A stretch of 64,000 nt of DNA, taken from the NCBI GenBank assembly GCA_014706295.1, contig JACSVZ010000005.1, forward strand, positions 18,950,172-19,014,171. The letters run 5' to 3'. This document shows, in pieces, positions 34,001 through 44,011 of the stretch; positions within the stretch are counted from its first letter, which is position 1; the number at the start of each line of letters is the position of its first letter. This DNA comes from Lycocorax pyrrhopterus obiensis (Eukaryota; Chordata; Aves; Passeriformes; Paradisaeidae). The notes under the pieces were generated by a model, which was not told where the DNA came from, searched no databases, and saw only the letters and a program-made list of their open reading frames with translations. The position numbers and the translations under genes were made by a program.

Positions 34001-37000
34001 CCCCAACTCGGTAGAGGCTACGCTTGAAATACTGCTCAGCAGGACTAAATACAAAAAGCATATGTCAAGTCATTTCATAGAAAAATCAGTCCTGTTCCCC
34101 TGCTTCCTCTGGCAAGGCCATCGGCATCTCCAAATCAAGCAGTATTTCAGACAAGGACAGCACCTCTGGTTTGGAACAAGTACAACTTTGACTCTGCGAA
34201 GCTTTTTTGCCCTTACAGACTCATCTACGCGTGCGTTCAGGGAGCACCTGTGGCACACAGCCCTCTCCCAGGCTGTGATCAGCATCACTACACAAGATGT
34301 GCGAAGGACTGACCAAAACTGCAGTGCAGTCAGTGGGAAGGCAGAGCTAAAATTCCAGCCTCTTCAGAAGCTGGGGACAGCCCAGGGGACAGCCACAATC
34401 ACAACTAAACTAAACAGCTGTAAAAGTATTTATTTCCTTTGCTACCACCCTCACCAAATATAAGTAACAAGCCTTGCAGGAGAGGCAGTGCAGTTACAAG
34501 GCCAGCTCACAGGTCTAAGGTCTACAAGACTTTCTGCATGGCGTTGGGTAAATAATTAACCACTCTGCATTTCCTCTTCTCCACCTGAATAAGGTATATC
34601 CTCTCCAACAGATTACTAGGGAAAGGAAGTAACCTCTGTGGAAGGAGAATAATCTCTCTTTCAGTTAGCCAAAGCCTGAATGGGAAGCCTCTCAACTGCT
34701 ATCACAGTCATCTGACCATGGGATGGAGGGCTGCCATCCAAGTCCTTGCATCTGATTTCCTAGAAATTGCTTCCTACAGCAACACCAGCCTGAGGCCCAT
34801 CTGCAGGCCAGCTCTGCCACCCTGTGTCTGCTGCACCAGGGGCTTTTTGAATCACTTCTCAAATAGATCCGTCTGTTCCTAGGTCAGGCACAGCAAGCAG
34901 AAATGAAGCCCAGAGACAAACACAGCAGCTCACACTGTACATCTGCTGGCACTCCTGCTGCCTATGGGTACAGCTGTGCCACAGAGTACTCTCATGGAGG
35001 GCCCCAAGGTACCTATACTGCTCTTAGTGCAGTCTAGCTACAGCAGCCTCCCTTTCTAAACGGGGTGATCAGCCTTCCCAGGAAATGTACTCCATGTGAG
35101 TAGCAGGCATGTATTTTGAAAAGAAAATCCACATTTTCCTGAGCAGCCTTCCTGATACAGGCCAGACTCCCCAAACACTGCCCAAGCCCACCAGCCTCTC
35201 ACTTACCTGCCTGCATCGCTGAGCTGCTTCCCACTGATCTGGTTGAGCCCCGAGGGTCCGTAGTCCCACTGCACTTCCTTAGCAGCTATGTAGTATTTCC
35301 GAACTCTCCCTTTCAGGGTGGGTGCCGGAGCTTGCCGAGAACACGGCCGGACTTCATAGAGTGCCCCCATCCCAGCTGTCCAAGACATGAAGGTGGACAC
35401 TCGCTTTAGCCCCTCCAGCCAGCCTAACGGGCAGTCCCACCTTCCCTCTGCTGTCCCAAAATGCACATGGATGGGAGAAGGCAAGTAACTCCACAGCAAG
35501 GAGTTTTGTGTCAGTCAGCAGAACTTCCAGCCTTAGATATTAGATGCTACGGAAGTATGGACAGAGAGTGACTTAAGCCTTCTGCTGTCTTCACATCTAT
35601 CACACAAGTGCCTCTTAGAGGGACCAGAACTCCTAAGGCAGTGCCTCATCTCAGCTTTCAGCTGTACCAAACATGGAACATCCCACCGTGGTACAAGTCA
35701 CCCCCACCAAAGCTGCCCTGCACATTAGTAACCAGCCCACTCCAATTTTTACAAGACAAGGAATCATCCACTCATCTGGGGACATTTTTCATGCCTAAGG
35801 CACTGTTCCCTACCACAGTGTACATCATGTACATCAAAAACAGAGGACATAGAGTCCAGGATATATTCCAACCTCTGCCTTACCTTGTAGGTGATCATTG
35901 ACCTGGCAGCTCAGCAGCCATCTCCCAGGGTTACTGGGGGTCATATCTGCTGTGACAAAAGTGGCTGGGAAGAGGCTGGCCACATCTGTCCTGTGGCCTC
36001 GGATATTGAGTGCCTCTCCATGGAAGTAGGCTGTGTGAACATCAATTTCATTGCCCATCCCGAAGAGGTGCCATGAAACATCATCCCCAGCACACATCGT
36101 CAGTTCAGGGAGGTTGCCAAACACATAACCATTAATAGCTGCAAAACCAAGCAAGCCAAAATTAGAGAGTAGAAAAGGGGCCTTCAGAGCTCCTGCCAGC
36201 AGGCAGGTGACAGCATAGACATGATAGGAGGATGGACCTAACCAGAACTCCTCCTCCTCTTCTGCTTTGGAGAGCCCAGTACCACAGCTCATTCATAAAA
36301 CCAAGGGTATAAAAGCTAATTCAAGCCAAAGATAAAATCAAAGCAATACTTCCATTTTCTGGAGCCATTGCCCTGTCCCCGAGATATTATTTGCTCAGCA
36401 TGTGATCTCAGAGCAGAGCCTGGAGCACTGATACTCCTGAGTGTCTCAGCAGAGACAGTGGCCTCACAGAGGTGACACTGACCATGCATTTTGTTGCTCT
36501 CCTGAAATTCCTCATCTTCTTTGTCTACAGAGCCAGGATCTGTGCAGAATGATGCTATGTTCTCATCCAGGTACCAGCTTAGGTTCTCATCCACCACACT
36601 GAACATCAGAAAGAAATCAACATCCACATCCTGGCGTCTTTGAGAGCTGCCAGTCAGTATTCCTGAGGTGAAAGGAGAGAGGAATGAATGCAGAAAATCA
36701 CTCATGCAGAAAATCATACATCAGGCAAGAGATTAAAACAGCAGCAGCAGAGTAAGTCTTGCCACATGAGTTGGAGAAGACAGATGCTTTCCCACCATCC
36801 TCACAGCTCACTCCAGAGCAGCGAGCTCACCCTTTTCCAATATACCCCTGCCAATACAGTTCTCTCTCAAGCAGCTCTGCCACTGCATGGCTCAACTACA
36901 ACACCTTCAGTCTTCACCTGCTGAAACCAACCAGTCACCATGTTTTTCATACACAAACTAGATCTTGGACAAGAGTCTTGCTTTTGACATGGATTCAAGC

Positions 37001-40000
37001 AGCTCTCTTGGATCAAGAGGCCTGCAAGCTCACCTGCCCAACCACTAAGGGATGAAGACAATGCAGTGATCAGAATCCAGCTAGAACCCAGGTACTGTCC
37101 TCTCCAACCAAGTTGCATTTCCCCCTGAGAGTGGAAGCTGCACACCAGAGTATCTTCACATCCTATCCTTATTCATGTCACCACAAAACCTTTACATTAT
37201 GGAACTGCAGTCCTCAGCTGCTTTCTCTTGGTGTTTTTACCTTTTTTACATGTAAGTAATGGCCCAATTAATCCAGATGCAATGTCCCTTGGTGCATCGA
37301 TATGAGAGTGGTAGATCCAGGTCAAGCAGTTTGGGTCATCAGCAGTTGGACTGTGATCTTCAGGGACAGTCCAAGTATAGGTGTAATTCCTTCCTGGGAA
37401 AACCGCGTCATCCTTCTTCTGATCCTGGGGGGATATATCAGGATACAGGGATCCTAGAACAATTGAGCAATCACAACATCCATTCAAGAAGAGCCAAGAT
37501 GCCCACACATGTAACCTTATACTGAGCTGAGACGCACCATCCCAAGGCTGAAATAGTGTTTAATCATCACTTCCTCAAAGAGGCACTGAGGCAACTTGCC
37601 CAGTAAAAAGGTCAGCACAGAGTCAGCAGGATTATTTCCATTCTGCCTAGTGCTGCTTTGCCTTCAATTCTGTACTGTGCCCCCACAGTCAGTCTCTCTA
37701 CAATCTCTAGAGTTGATCAGTGTTTTGGAGGTTCTAAAATCAAGAAACCTGGGCCCAGGTCAGGACTCCAGCCCCATGACCCTACTAACCCAACACCCAA
37801 ACGCAGTTGCTTTCCAGCTGGGGCTTTATGGACAGTTCTCCTCCATGCACACTTCTAAGTTTCCAGTGAGAAAAATCTGTCTCCATGATGGCGGTAGCTC
37901 ATTTACCTTCAGAGTCCTTTTCGTAGAAAACACCGTGAGGATGGATTGTATACGGTCGAGTTGCAAAATTTTTTAGGTGTACTTTAATGGTATCCCCCAC
38001 TTCTGCTCGGATGACAGGTCCAAGGAACCCCAGCCAGCCAGGTTTGGGGATCTCAGTGGTGTACGTGGAGTCCGTGTATTGCTTATAGACAGATTTCTTG
38101 TACGTGCTTCCCACCCTATCTTTTCCAGACTGCAGGAATGCTGAGGCCTGGCTGTTGAATTCAAAAGGAAAGGCACTATGAGTCATCATTATATGCAGCA
38201 GCTGGTCAATACTGCAGCAGAGTGATGGTGGCACTCCACTCTTCCAGGTACAGCCAAAAGCCTTGGCATTAGAGAACCCTGGGATGCTCTAAGTCACCCA
38301 TGCATGGCCACAACCTCAACCCCAGCTCTTCACCAACAGACAAAAAATTCACCCCTGAACCGTGCCCTGTGAACAAGAAATGGGAAGGACAGTGCTTCCC
38401 AGACAATCCCATGTGGGTGTCACAGGGAGGACACTCCTCATGCCTCCTTCAGCCTTCACTGGGCTCTTCAAAACTCACTTCAATTCCTTTGTGGCATTTC
38501 CAGCTCAATCACAAGGCAGGTGGAGGGGGGTGAGGAAGTCTCCTGAGCTCTCTGGCCAAAATTTGAAGTCTGAAAGATGATTTTCTACTTAAGAGTTTCC
38601 AAATTCCTTCCAGAGTGGCAGATGAGTCAGACAGGTACATGCCCAGCAGATAACCAGCTTCCAGAGTTAAAACCTCATACAGGTACTAAAGTTTAACTGA
38701 CGAGCATATTTGCTCTTTATAGGTAATTCTTAATAGATAAGAGATGAATCACAGTCCAGGTATTAGTGGAACCAGACTAAACGAGAGCCAAGGTCACTCC
38801 CCTCACTTCCCCCTTTGGATTGATCACCTGCAGCAATAGAGCAGCCCTGGAAGGGAGGTAAACTCTAATGCACATCTCAGAGAATGAACAGTTGAGACCC
38901 AAATATTAAGCATTGACCTCGTCATTCAAAAACGGGCAGGGCTCGGCTCTGGTGATACAATCCAGAGTTCAGCCCTTTGCCAAGTCAGCCCCGCAGCCAT
39001 TATCAGCAAAGAGTTAAGGACAATTCACACTTTGTTTTACAGATGTGCCTCTTTTTCCCCACACAGTCCATTTCTTCCCAACAAAAAAACTCCTTGAAAT
39101 ATTTTGATAGAGGTACTATCAATCATATCAACATCACATCCCTTTCTAATTGCCAGCAATTTCATTTCTACAATCGTTGTACAAATAGGTCCCATTAGCT
39201 AATTGTTTGCCATGACAACAGTTTTTAAATTGCTTTTAAGTTCAGTGGCCCTAAATTTCATTTCCTTCTCTTCACGTATTATGAGAGAAACCAAACAAAA
39301 TCCACTGCATTCATTATCATCACTTCAGGAGTCAGTGGTAATATATTTATTAATCCTGAATTTTGGGGTGTTTCCTGTGAACTAATTTACATCTATACAG
39401 CCTGTCCAGAGAACAGAGACTTTTCCATGCTAAACTGACAGGCCTTGATGTTTCTGCACACCCTGCCTGTTCCTGCTGTGCTGTTTCTGAAAGAGGCGTC
39501 TGAACCTGAGTGTTAGTTATTATGGAGGGATAAAGGACTGAGAGCAGGTTAAGAAATAACAGCTATTTGCCACAGAAAATGAGGGCAGGGAAAAAAGCAC
39601 AAGTGCCTTTAAAATGCTATGGAAAGCTATTGAAAAACAAAACAAACCACACACACAAAAAAACACCAACCAAAAAAAAAAGTTCTGATGTTTTGAAAGC
39701 TAAACCCAAAACACTGTTTGTGTAGTAACTTGAACCAATTATTGCTGTTTCCAGATTTACTTTAGCAAGAAAAACAAAAATGTTTTTCAAACAGCCCCTA
39801 AAATCCCATGCAGGAAGTCCCATTAAGTCTAAGGCTTGAAATTCCACTGAAACAAAAACAAGCTGGCTCTGTGAAGTCATTTATATAAAGATGAAAAGTC
39901 ATCATGATTCAGGATAAACAAGCTGATCACCAGCTGGAACTAAGCAAAATGAAACTCCAGGGTAGAGCATTGCAAAACCTGGACTATTTTGGAACAATCT

Positions 40001-40445
40001 GTTCTGTATCTGCTGTATTTTGTGTTCCGTGTTTGTTTTCCATACACTTCTCTCCAGTGTACGGGCTCTGGACACTCCAGACTAACCATCCCTTTTCCCA
40101 CTAACACAGGTTTTATCACAGGAGAATAAAACAAGTTAAACATTAAGCTCATAAAGATCAGAATCTATGGGACTGTGTCTCTTGCTTGCTCAGATGCTCC
40201 AAAATACCTGCATGAAATTAAATCACTCATCAAATGACAGCTTAAAGCCCTTCTCAGACTAAATTCTGTTAGAAGCAAACGTACCGGTTATGTGCAATAC
40301 TCTGGTTAGCGAACACATTCCTCCCCGTTGGAGCATAGTTCCAGTTCACCTCACGGATCCCCAGGTAATAGACTCGGGTGACACCCTCAGCAAACGTGGG
40401 TGACAGCATGGGGATGCAGAGCAGCAAGCACCAGACTGATGCCAT
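21839..40445 (-). CDS. HEPH: Hephaestin, membrane-anchored multicopper ferroxidase, 20 coding exons
   Basis: Oxidises Fe(II) to Fe(III) at the cell surface, partnering ferroportin in iron export. Twenty GT-AG exons on the minus strand sum to 3462 nt (1153 residues plus stop), against about 1158 in human. A signal peptide (about residues 1-19) is followed by six cupredoxin domains. Trinuclear-site histidines: HPH 124/126, HSH 184/186, H1000, H1002, H1042, H1044. Type-1 ligands: domain 2 H301, C344, H349, M354; domain 4 H654, C697, H702, M707; domain 6 H997, C1043, H1048, M1053. A TM helix at about 1099-1125 and a basic tail ([10 protein letters not shown]) separate it from secreted ceruloplasmin; adjacency to HSF3 favours HEPH over HEPHL1. 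The ATG has good context (G at -3, G at +4). An acceptor six bases upstream of it predicts noncoding 5' exon(s). Introns not listed separately hold nothing I can support. Confidence 0.96.
22078..23613 (-). other. HEPH intron 19
   Basis: Contains a sense-strand CR1 3' end at 22191-22337. Otherwise nothing I can support. Confidence 0.75.
22191..22337 (+). mobile_element. CR1 LINE 3' end
   Basis: Typical CR1 3' end: TCCCTGGAAGCGTTCAAAAG, GGTTGGACTCAATGATCTCA and GAGGTCTTTTCCAACCTCAG, then a TGATTCAATGACTC tail. It is 5'-truncated, as usual for CR1, and lies opposite to HEPH transcription. Confidence 0.9.
23614..23646 (-). CDS. HEPH: HEPH coding exon 19 (33-nt micro-exon)
   Basis: Encodes an acidic linker ([11 protein letters not shown]) between domain 6 and the membrane helix. 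TTTCAG acceptor, GTATGG donor, and phases that fit both neighbours exactly. The sequence itself is poorly conserved, so the call rests on the splice sites. Confidence 0.75.
24344..24506 (-). CDS. HEPH: HEPH coding exon 18
   Basis: Residues 1010-1064, domain 6. [17 protein letters not shown] is the full HCH-x3-H-x4-M copper motif (H1042, C1043, H1044, H1048, M1053). Confidence 0.95.
24871..25010 (-). CDS. HEPH: HEPH coding exon 17
   Basis: Residues 963-1009, domain 6. [10 protein letters not shown] holds type-1 ligand H997 and trinuclear ligands H1000 and H1002. Ends in phase 0. Confidence 0.94.
25011..26410 (-). other. HEPH intron 16
   Basis: 1.4 kb with no repeat, RNA gene or open frame that I can support. 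Confidence 0.7.
26411..26636 (-). CDS. HEPH: HEPH coding exon 16
   Basis: Residues 888-963: end of domain 5 ([10 protein letters not shown]) and start of domain 6 ([25 protein letters not shown]). Starts in phase 0. Confidence 0.92.
27386..27492 (-). CDS. HEPH: HEPH coding exon 15
   Basis: Residues 852-887, domain 5 ([20 protein letters not shown], then [11 protein letters not shown]). Together with exon 16 it corresponds to single exon 9 of domain 3, split by an extra intron after the VDPVK codons. Confidence 0.92.
28394..28525 (-). CDS. HEPH: HEPH coding exon 14
   Basis: Residues 808-852, domain 5 ([27 protein letters not shown]). 132 nt, matching exon 8. Confidence 0.93.
29425..29564 (-). 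CDS. HEPH: HEPH coding exon 13
   Basis: Residues 761-808, domain 5 ([26 protein letters not shown]). 140 nt, matching exon 7 in length and phase. Confidence 0.93.
29829..30039 (-). CDS. HEPH: HEPH coding exon 12
   Basis: Residues 691-761: type-1 ligands C697, H702 and M707 of domain 4, a linker, and the domain 5 start ([20 protein letters not shown]). Confidence 0.93.
30343..30555 (-). CDS. HEPH: HEPH coding exon 11
   Basis: Residues 620-691, domain 4. Includes type-1 ligand H654 in SEVDVHG. 213 nt with strong CTTTCCAG acceptor and GTGAGT donor. Confidence 0.93.
30874..31024 (-). CDS. HEPH: HEPH coding exon 10
   Basis: Residues 570-620, domain 4 start ([23 protein letters not shown]). The acceptor (ATTATAG) has a poor pyrimidine tract, but frame and homology are clear. 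Confidence 0.9.
31025..32656 (-). other. HEPH intron 9
   Basis: 1.6 kb. No recognisable repeat or gene seen. Confidence 0.7.
32657..32868 (-). CDS. HEPH: HEPH coding exon 9
   Basis: Residues 499-569, domain 3 end. The trinuclear HSH of exon 3 is replaced here by WMYSSA, as expected for a domain without the trinuclear site. Ends in phase 0 after NNKQ. Confidence 0.91.
32971..33102 (-). CDS. HEPH: HEPH coding exon 8
   Basis: Residues 455-499, domain 3 ([23 protein letters not shown]). 132 nt, identical in length to exon 14. The donor is GTTCGT, weak at +3 and +4, but it alone keeps the frame and the human-like spacing into exon 9. Confidence 0.85.
33905..34044 (-). CDS. HEPH: HEPH coding exon 7
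   Basis: Residues 408-455, domain 3 ([23 protein letters not shown]). At 140 nt it has the same length and phases as exon 13, its domain 5 counterpart. Confidence 0.92.
34045..35206 (-). other. HEPH intron 6
   Basis: 1.2 kb. No recognisable repeat or gene seen. Confidence 0.7.
35207..35375 (-). CDS. HEPH: HEPH coding exon 6
   Basis: Residues 352-408: M354 of the domain 2 type-1 site, the inter-domain linker, and the domain 3 start ([16 protein letters not shown]). Strong GTAAGT donor. Confidence 0.92.
35884..36138 (-). CDS. HEPH: HEPH coding exon 5
   Basis: Residues 267-352, domain 2. Carries type-1 copper ligands H301, C344 and H349; the methionine ligand is in the next exon. The H301 to C344 spacing of 43 matches ceruloplasmin domain 2. 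Confidence 0.93.
36483..36662 (-). CDS. HEPH: HEPH coding exon 4
   Basis: Residues 207-267, start of domain 2: [20 protein letters not shown], then SNKMH at the exon end. Donor GTCAGT. Confidence 0.93.
37241..37453 (-). CDS. HEPH: HEPH coding exon 3
   Basis: Residues 136-207. Contains WIYHSH, the second trinuclear motif of domain 1, followed by [14 protein letters not shown], a signature of the hephaestin/ceruloplasmin family. 213 nt. Confidence 0.94.
37907..38151 (-). CDS. HEPH: HEPH coding exon 2
   Basis: Residues 54-136, domain 1 core. Contains the first trinuclear copper motif HPH (124/126) in the context [11 protein letters not shown]. The acceptor is AACAG at 38152-38156; the donor is GTAAAT. 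Confidence 0.94.
38152..40284 (-). other. HEPH intron 1 (coding)
   Basis: 2.1 kb, the largest intron within the HEPH coding region. It includes low-complexity A/C-rich sequence at about 39630-39682. No other element recognised. Confidence 0.7.
40285..40445 (-). CDS. HEPH: HEPH coding exon 1
   Basis: Start codon, hydrophobic signal peptide, and the beginning of domain 1 ([14 protein letters not shown]). Ends in phase 2 before a GTACGT donor. A CTTCAG acceptor just upstream of the ATG implies that the 5' UTR is spliced. Confidence 0.93.
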
Positions 40446-43400
40446 TGCAGCCTGAAGGGAAGGTGTTTTTGGAGGCTACACCTATTTGGGAAAAACAAAA
40501 ACAATGAAACAGAATATGACCACTTGGTTTGAAGGTGCTGGACATTTTGAGAGGGATGAAGAAATCAGGTGTAAGTCCTATTGGGATCATTACTCAATAT
40601 TCAAGAAGGAAATCACTCTGTAACAAAATTATCATACAAGGTGGATGGGGATCATGCTTTGGTAATGAGTCCCCAATACCAAATGTGGTGCTCTCATAGT
40701 AGTTTAACTAACCCTTTTTTCATTACCGCTCACGTTCCAAATCATCTTACAGGTCCACATACAAAGCTCAAGGAAATAGTCCTGAGCAAGGATCTGTATA
40801 TTTTAAACTGTCACCAAGATCTCTCCATTCTAAGTTACCTGAGGAAGCACAATTTAGTCACCATGAAATAATTCTAAATTTTAACTTCTTTAAAGATGGC
40901 TCTTAGGGAGCAGCTATCTGTAACCCAGGAGTACATCTCAAACGGGCTGCACAAGGTTTTTCCTTTCTGTTCCATTATTTTCCCCATAATTTTGATCACT
41001 AAATAGCTTACTTATAAAACTTCCAATTGACACCAAGCTTGTTGGGAATAAGCATCAGAAATACTCTAAAGAGAGTTGGGAAAAAGTTGGGGAAACTGTC
41101 CGAAATCATTAAATACAGTTCTGTAAACACAAGCTCAAAGAACCACTTGTATGAAAGAGAAGCTGATGCAATATGGGGCAGTAGAATTACACCAAAAGAT
41201 AAGGAAGGATTAAACTGAATTGAAAAATCACATGAAAATGACTACGAAAGGTCTCACCCAATGATACCCTTAACAAAGCTGAATGTAGCCAACAAACGAA
41301 CTGCACCTAAACCAGATGTTGAGATACAGCTCTTGAGACATACAACAGCAGCTCAGAATAGCAGAGAGAAACAGAAAGCAAGAAAATGAGAAACATGACC
41401 TAGCAAGAAAACTCAAAAGAATCCGTTTTCCTTTTCATACAAAAGAAGTGGTGACACAACACCATGGCAAAGGTTTTCCATAGAGACTGTCATTATTTAT
41501 TTTTACTGTCTTTGTGACAGCAACATGAATGGATAAGGTTTGTCTGCAGCAAAGCTGGATATTCTGTAAGCTTTCAATCAGCAGTGTCACACAGAGCTTC
41601 TCTGAAACTCCTTATAACGTCTGATACCCAACAGACATGATTCAACCCCAGTACATGGCAATGGACTAGGCACCTTCCAAAGCTTCACTTCTTGATTTCC
41701 AAACATGCTGTATTATTCTCAGAAGCTAATGATAATCAGGTATTGCTGTTTCCAAGTAGTCATTAAATTGGACAAAGCTTGGAACTCCTTCTTCCCCTCC
41801 TTTCTCAGAAGGGAGCTGTAGGCATCTCTAAATCTGAGATCTTTGGATACATCAACCCAGCACAGATCTGCTCCAGCGGCTCCACAAGCCAGTCCCCTTC
41901 AGAAGCTCCTGGTCATACACCTGATGAAACTGAGATACAGAACAGCCCCTTCCCTGCGGCTTCAGCAGTGCGGGAACAACAGCAGCACACTGGCTCGTGC
42001 CCACCCCTACACACCACTCCGTCACCGACCTCATTCCCTGCTGCTGCTGCTCCAGGACCTGCTGCTGTTCACAGGGAGGTAAAATACCTTTTTTGACTCA
42101 CTCTGTGCCAAAAAGGACTCAAAGGAAGGAGTTTGGAAAGCCGTACCTGTGCTGTTTCACACAGCAGAGCAGCAAAAGGCAGTGGTGACAGTAATGTGGA
42201 AAGAAACAGCAGCACCAGTCCTCAGCCTGAAACCTGCCACCCTGCCAACACACACCCCGAGGGAAGGGCAGCGGGATGCTCCTGACTCAGCCCAAGCTAT
42301 GGCCTTGTTGTCAACTCAGGGCAAAGTACGCGGGAGCTTCCGGCGCACAGGGCGGCCTCCTCAAGGCCCGGGAGCCGCCGAGCCCCGGCAGCCAGAGCAG
42401 CCTGGTCTTTGTGTGCTCTCATCTCGATGGTTTGTGCAGGCGGTACCACACCACGGGAGAACAGCGGCTCTCAAAACTGATTCTGAAAACTGCCTGTGGA
42501 GACAAGCCCTCCCATGCCAGCCCACTATGCCTGCGTGAGGGTCCCTGCTCACCGCCCCGAACCTCCGCACGGCACCCCTCGGGGAAGGGACACGCAGCCC
42601 CGAGCCGTGGCATTCCAAGTGCTCTGTGGTTTGCTCTGCCATTGAAGAGTCAAGGACAAGCCTTTGGGACAGCCTTACTAAAGCTTTACAAGAGTCCCAC
42701 CTGGACTCTGCCTGGAGTTTGACCACAACATCGCACACACCTCTGGGGTAATTGTAGGGAACAGCAAAAAATATCCCTGAATGCAGATATAGCAGATGAC
42801 ACAAAGTCTGTGCTCACATTCCCTTCACAGTAACTAATCACCATTTAGTTACTCGACTAGTGCAAGGTGAAGGTAGTTAAAATAGTTTCAAAAGTTGGGG
42901 TTTTTTTCAATTTTTCTTTGATATTAATAATTGCCTTAAGAAAGAAAAATAAAGCAAGGAAGAAACCCCAAACCAACCCAAATTTTATATTACATGCATC
43001 CCTGAACCTTGCACTTTACAGCAGAATCCTCCCCCAGGACTGCCCTTTACCGGGTCCCCGACAGCACAGGAAAGCGAATGAACGGAAATCAGTTTTCAGG
43101 CAGGTTGGTGGGATCCAACTCCCATCTGATCCAGGCGGACGATGCAGGGATGTTCCCCGATACCCGACTGCAGGGAAACCACAGCCCGAGAGCGAGGGGA
43201 AAGCACCGAAGGCAGGCAGGAGGACGGACGGCTCATCCCTTACGTGCGGAGCGGGAGGCGGCGCAGCGGGGCTGCAGAGCGGGACGCGGGAGCGCCGGCG
43301 GGAACCAGCCCGGGTGGGACAAAAGGGCGCTGCCTTCGAGGGCTGACCGACCCAAGCCCGGCTCGGCCCGGCCCCGCAGCGCCGACCGCGCCCGCTCCCG

Positions 43401-43682
43401 CCCACAAGGTGGGCCGGACTGCTCCGCCCCGCACCTGCGGGAGCGCCCCGGCCCAGCCGCGCCTTAGCCGGGACGCAACTCGGCCGCGCACGCGGAGCCC
43501 GATCCGCGGCGTGCACCTGCCCGCCCCGCCCAGAGCTCAGCCCCCGGTGCGGGGAGCCCCGGGAAGGCGGGAGGAGGCGCAGGCAGGGCTGCACCTGCTG
43601 GGCGGGACCGACGGCGGCACCGGGTGAACACTCCCCGGGGACCGACCGGGGCGGCGGCTGCGGTCCCTTTAAATGTGTTCGG

Positions 43683-43690
43683 TGACGTCA
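43683..43690. promoter_or_regulatory. Palindromic CRE
   Basis: TGACGTCA, the full consensus CRE/ATF site, 181 bp upstream of the HSF3 ATG. Binding is inferred from the motif only. Confidence 0.6.
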
Positions 43691-43750
43691 CGCGGCCGCG
43701 CGCTCCCCCGGGAGCACAACAAGAGTCACGCTCGCGGCCGCCGGGGCGAG

Positions 43751-43777
43751 GGGCGGGGTCTGGCGGTTTCTGCCAAT
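43751..43777 (+). promoter_or_regulatory. GC box and CCAAT box
   Basis: GGGCGGGGTC at 43751-43760 (Sp/KLF type) and CCAAT at 43773-43777 (NF-Y type, followed by CAG), 94-120 bp before the HSF3 ATG. An opposite-strand GC box lies at 43801-43810. Confidence 0.6.
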
Positions 43778-43870
43778 CAGCGGCTGCTCCGCGCGGCGGC
43801 CCCGCCCCTCGCTGCGTCGCGCGGCCCCGCGCGGCCCGTCCCCGCTCGCGCGGCCCGTCGCGGTCCGAGG

Positions 43871-44011
43871 ATGCGGGAGGCGCCCGCGCTGCCCCGCGGC
43901 CCCGCCGCGCCCGCCCCCGGCCCCGTGCCCGTCTCCGTGCCCGGCTTCCTCGCCAAGCTCTGGGCCTTGCTGGAGGACCCGGACAGCGACGACGTCATCT
44001 GCTGGAGCAGG
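43871..44011 (+). CDS. HSF3: HSF3 coding exon 1
   Basis: Residues 1-47: a proline/alanine-rich N-terminus and the first DNA-binding-domain helix, ending VICWSR in phase 0. Donor GTGAGG. Confidence 0.93.

Larger units (their letters stand above)
40446..43870. other. Head-to-head interval between HEPH and HSF3
   Basis: The divergent genes have start codons 3.4 kb apart. The HEPH side is A/T-rich up to about 43 kb and probably contains the first HEPH intron. The HSF3 side enters a CpG island. A minus-strand GTAAGG at 43238-43243 is a candidate donor of a noncoding HEPH first exon. A doubtful CR1-like patch lies near 41030. Confidence 0.6.

Noticed and set aside
21839..40445. HEPHL1 or ceruloplasmin instead of HEPH
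   Set aside because: Ceruloplasmin lacks the C-terminal membrane helix. The tail motif [10 protein letters not shown] and adjacency to HSF3 and GPR165 fit HEPH rather than HEPHL1.
41030..41300. Old CR1 fragment
   Set aside because: Only a short phrase (GACACCAAGCTTGTTGGGA) resembles CR1; the rest does not align by eye, so it was not annotated.
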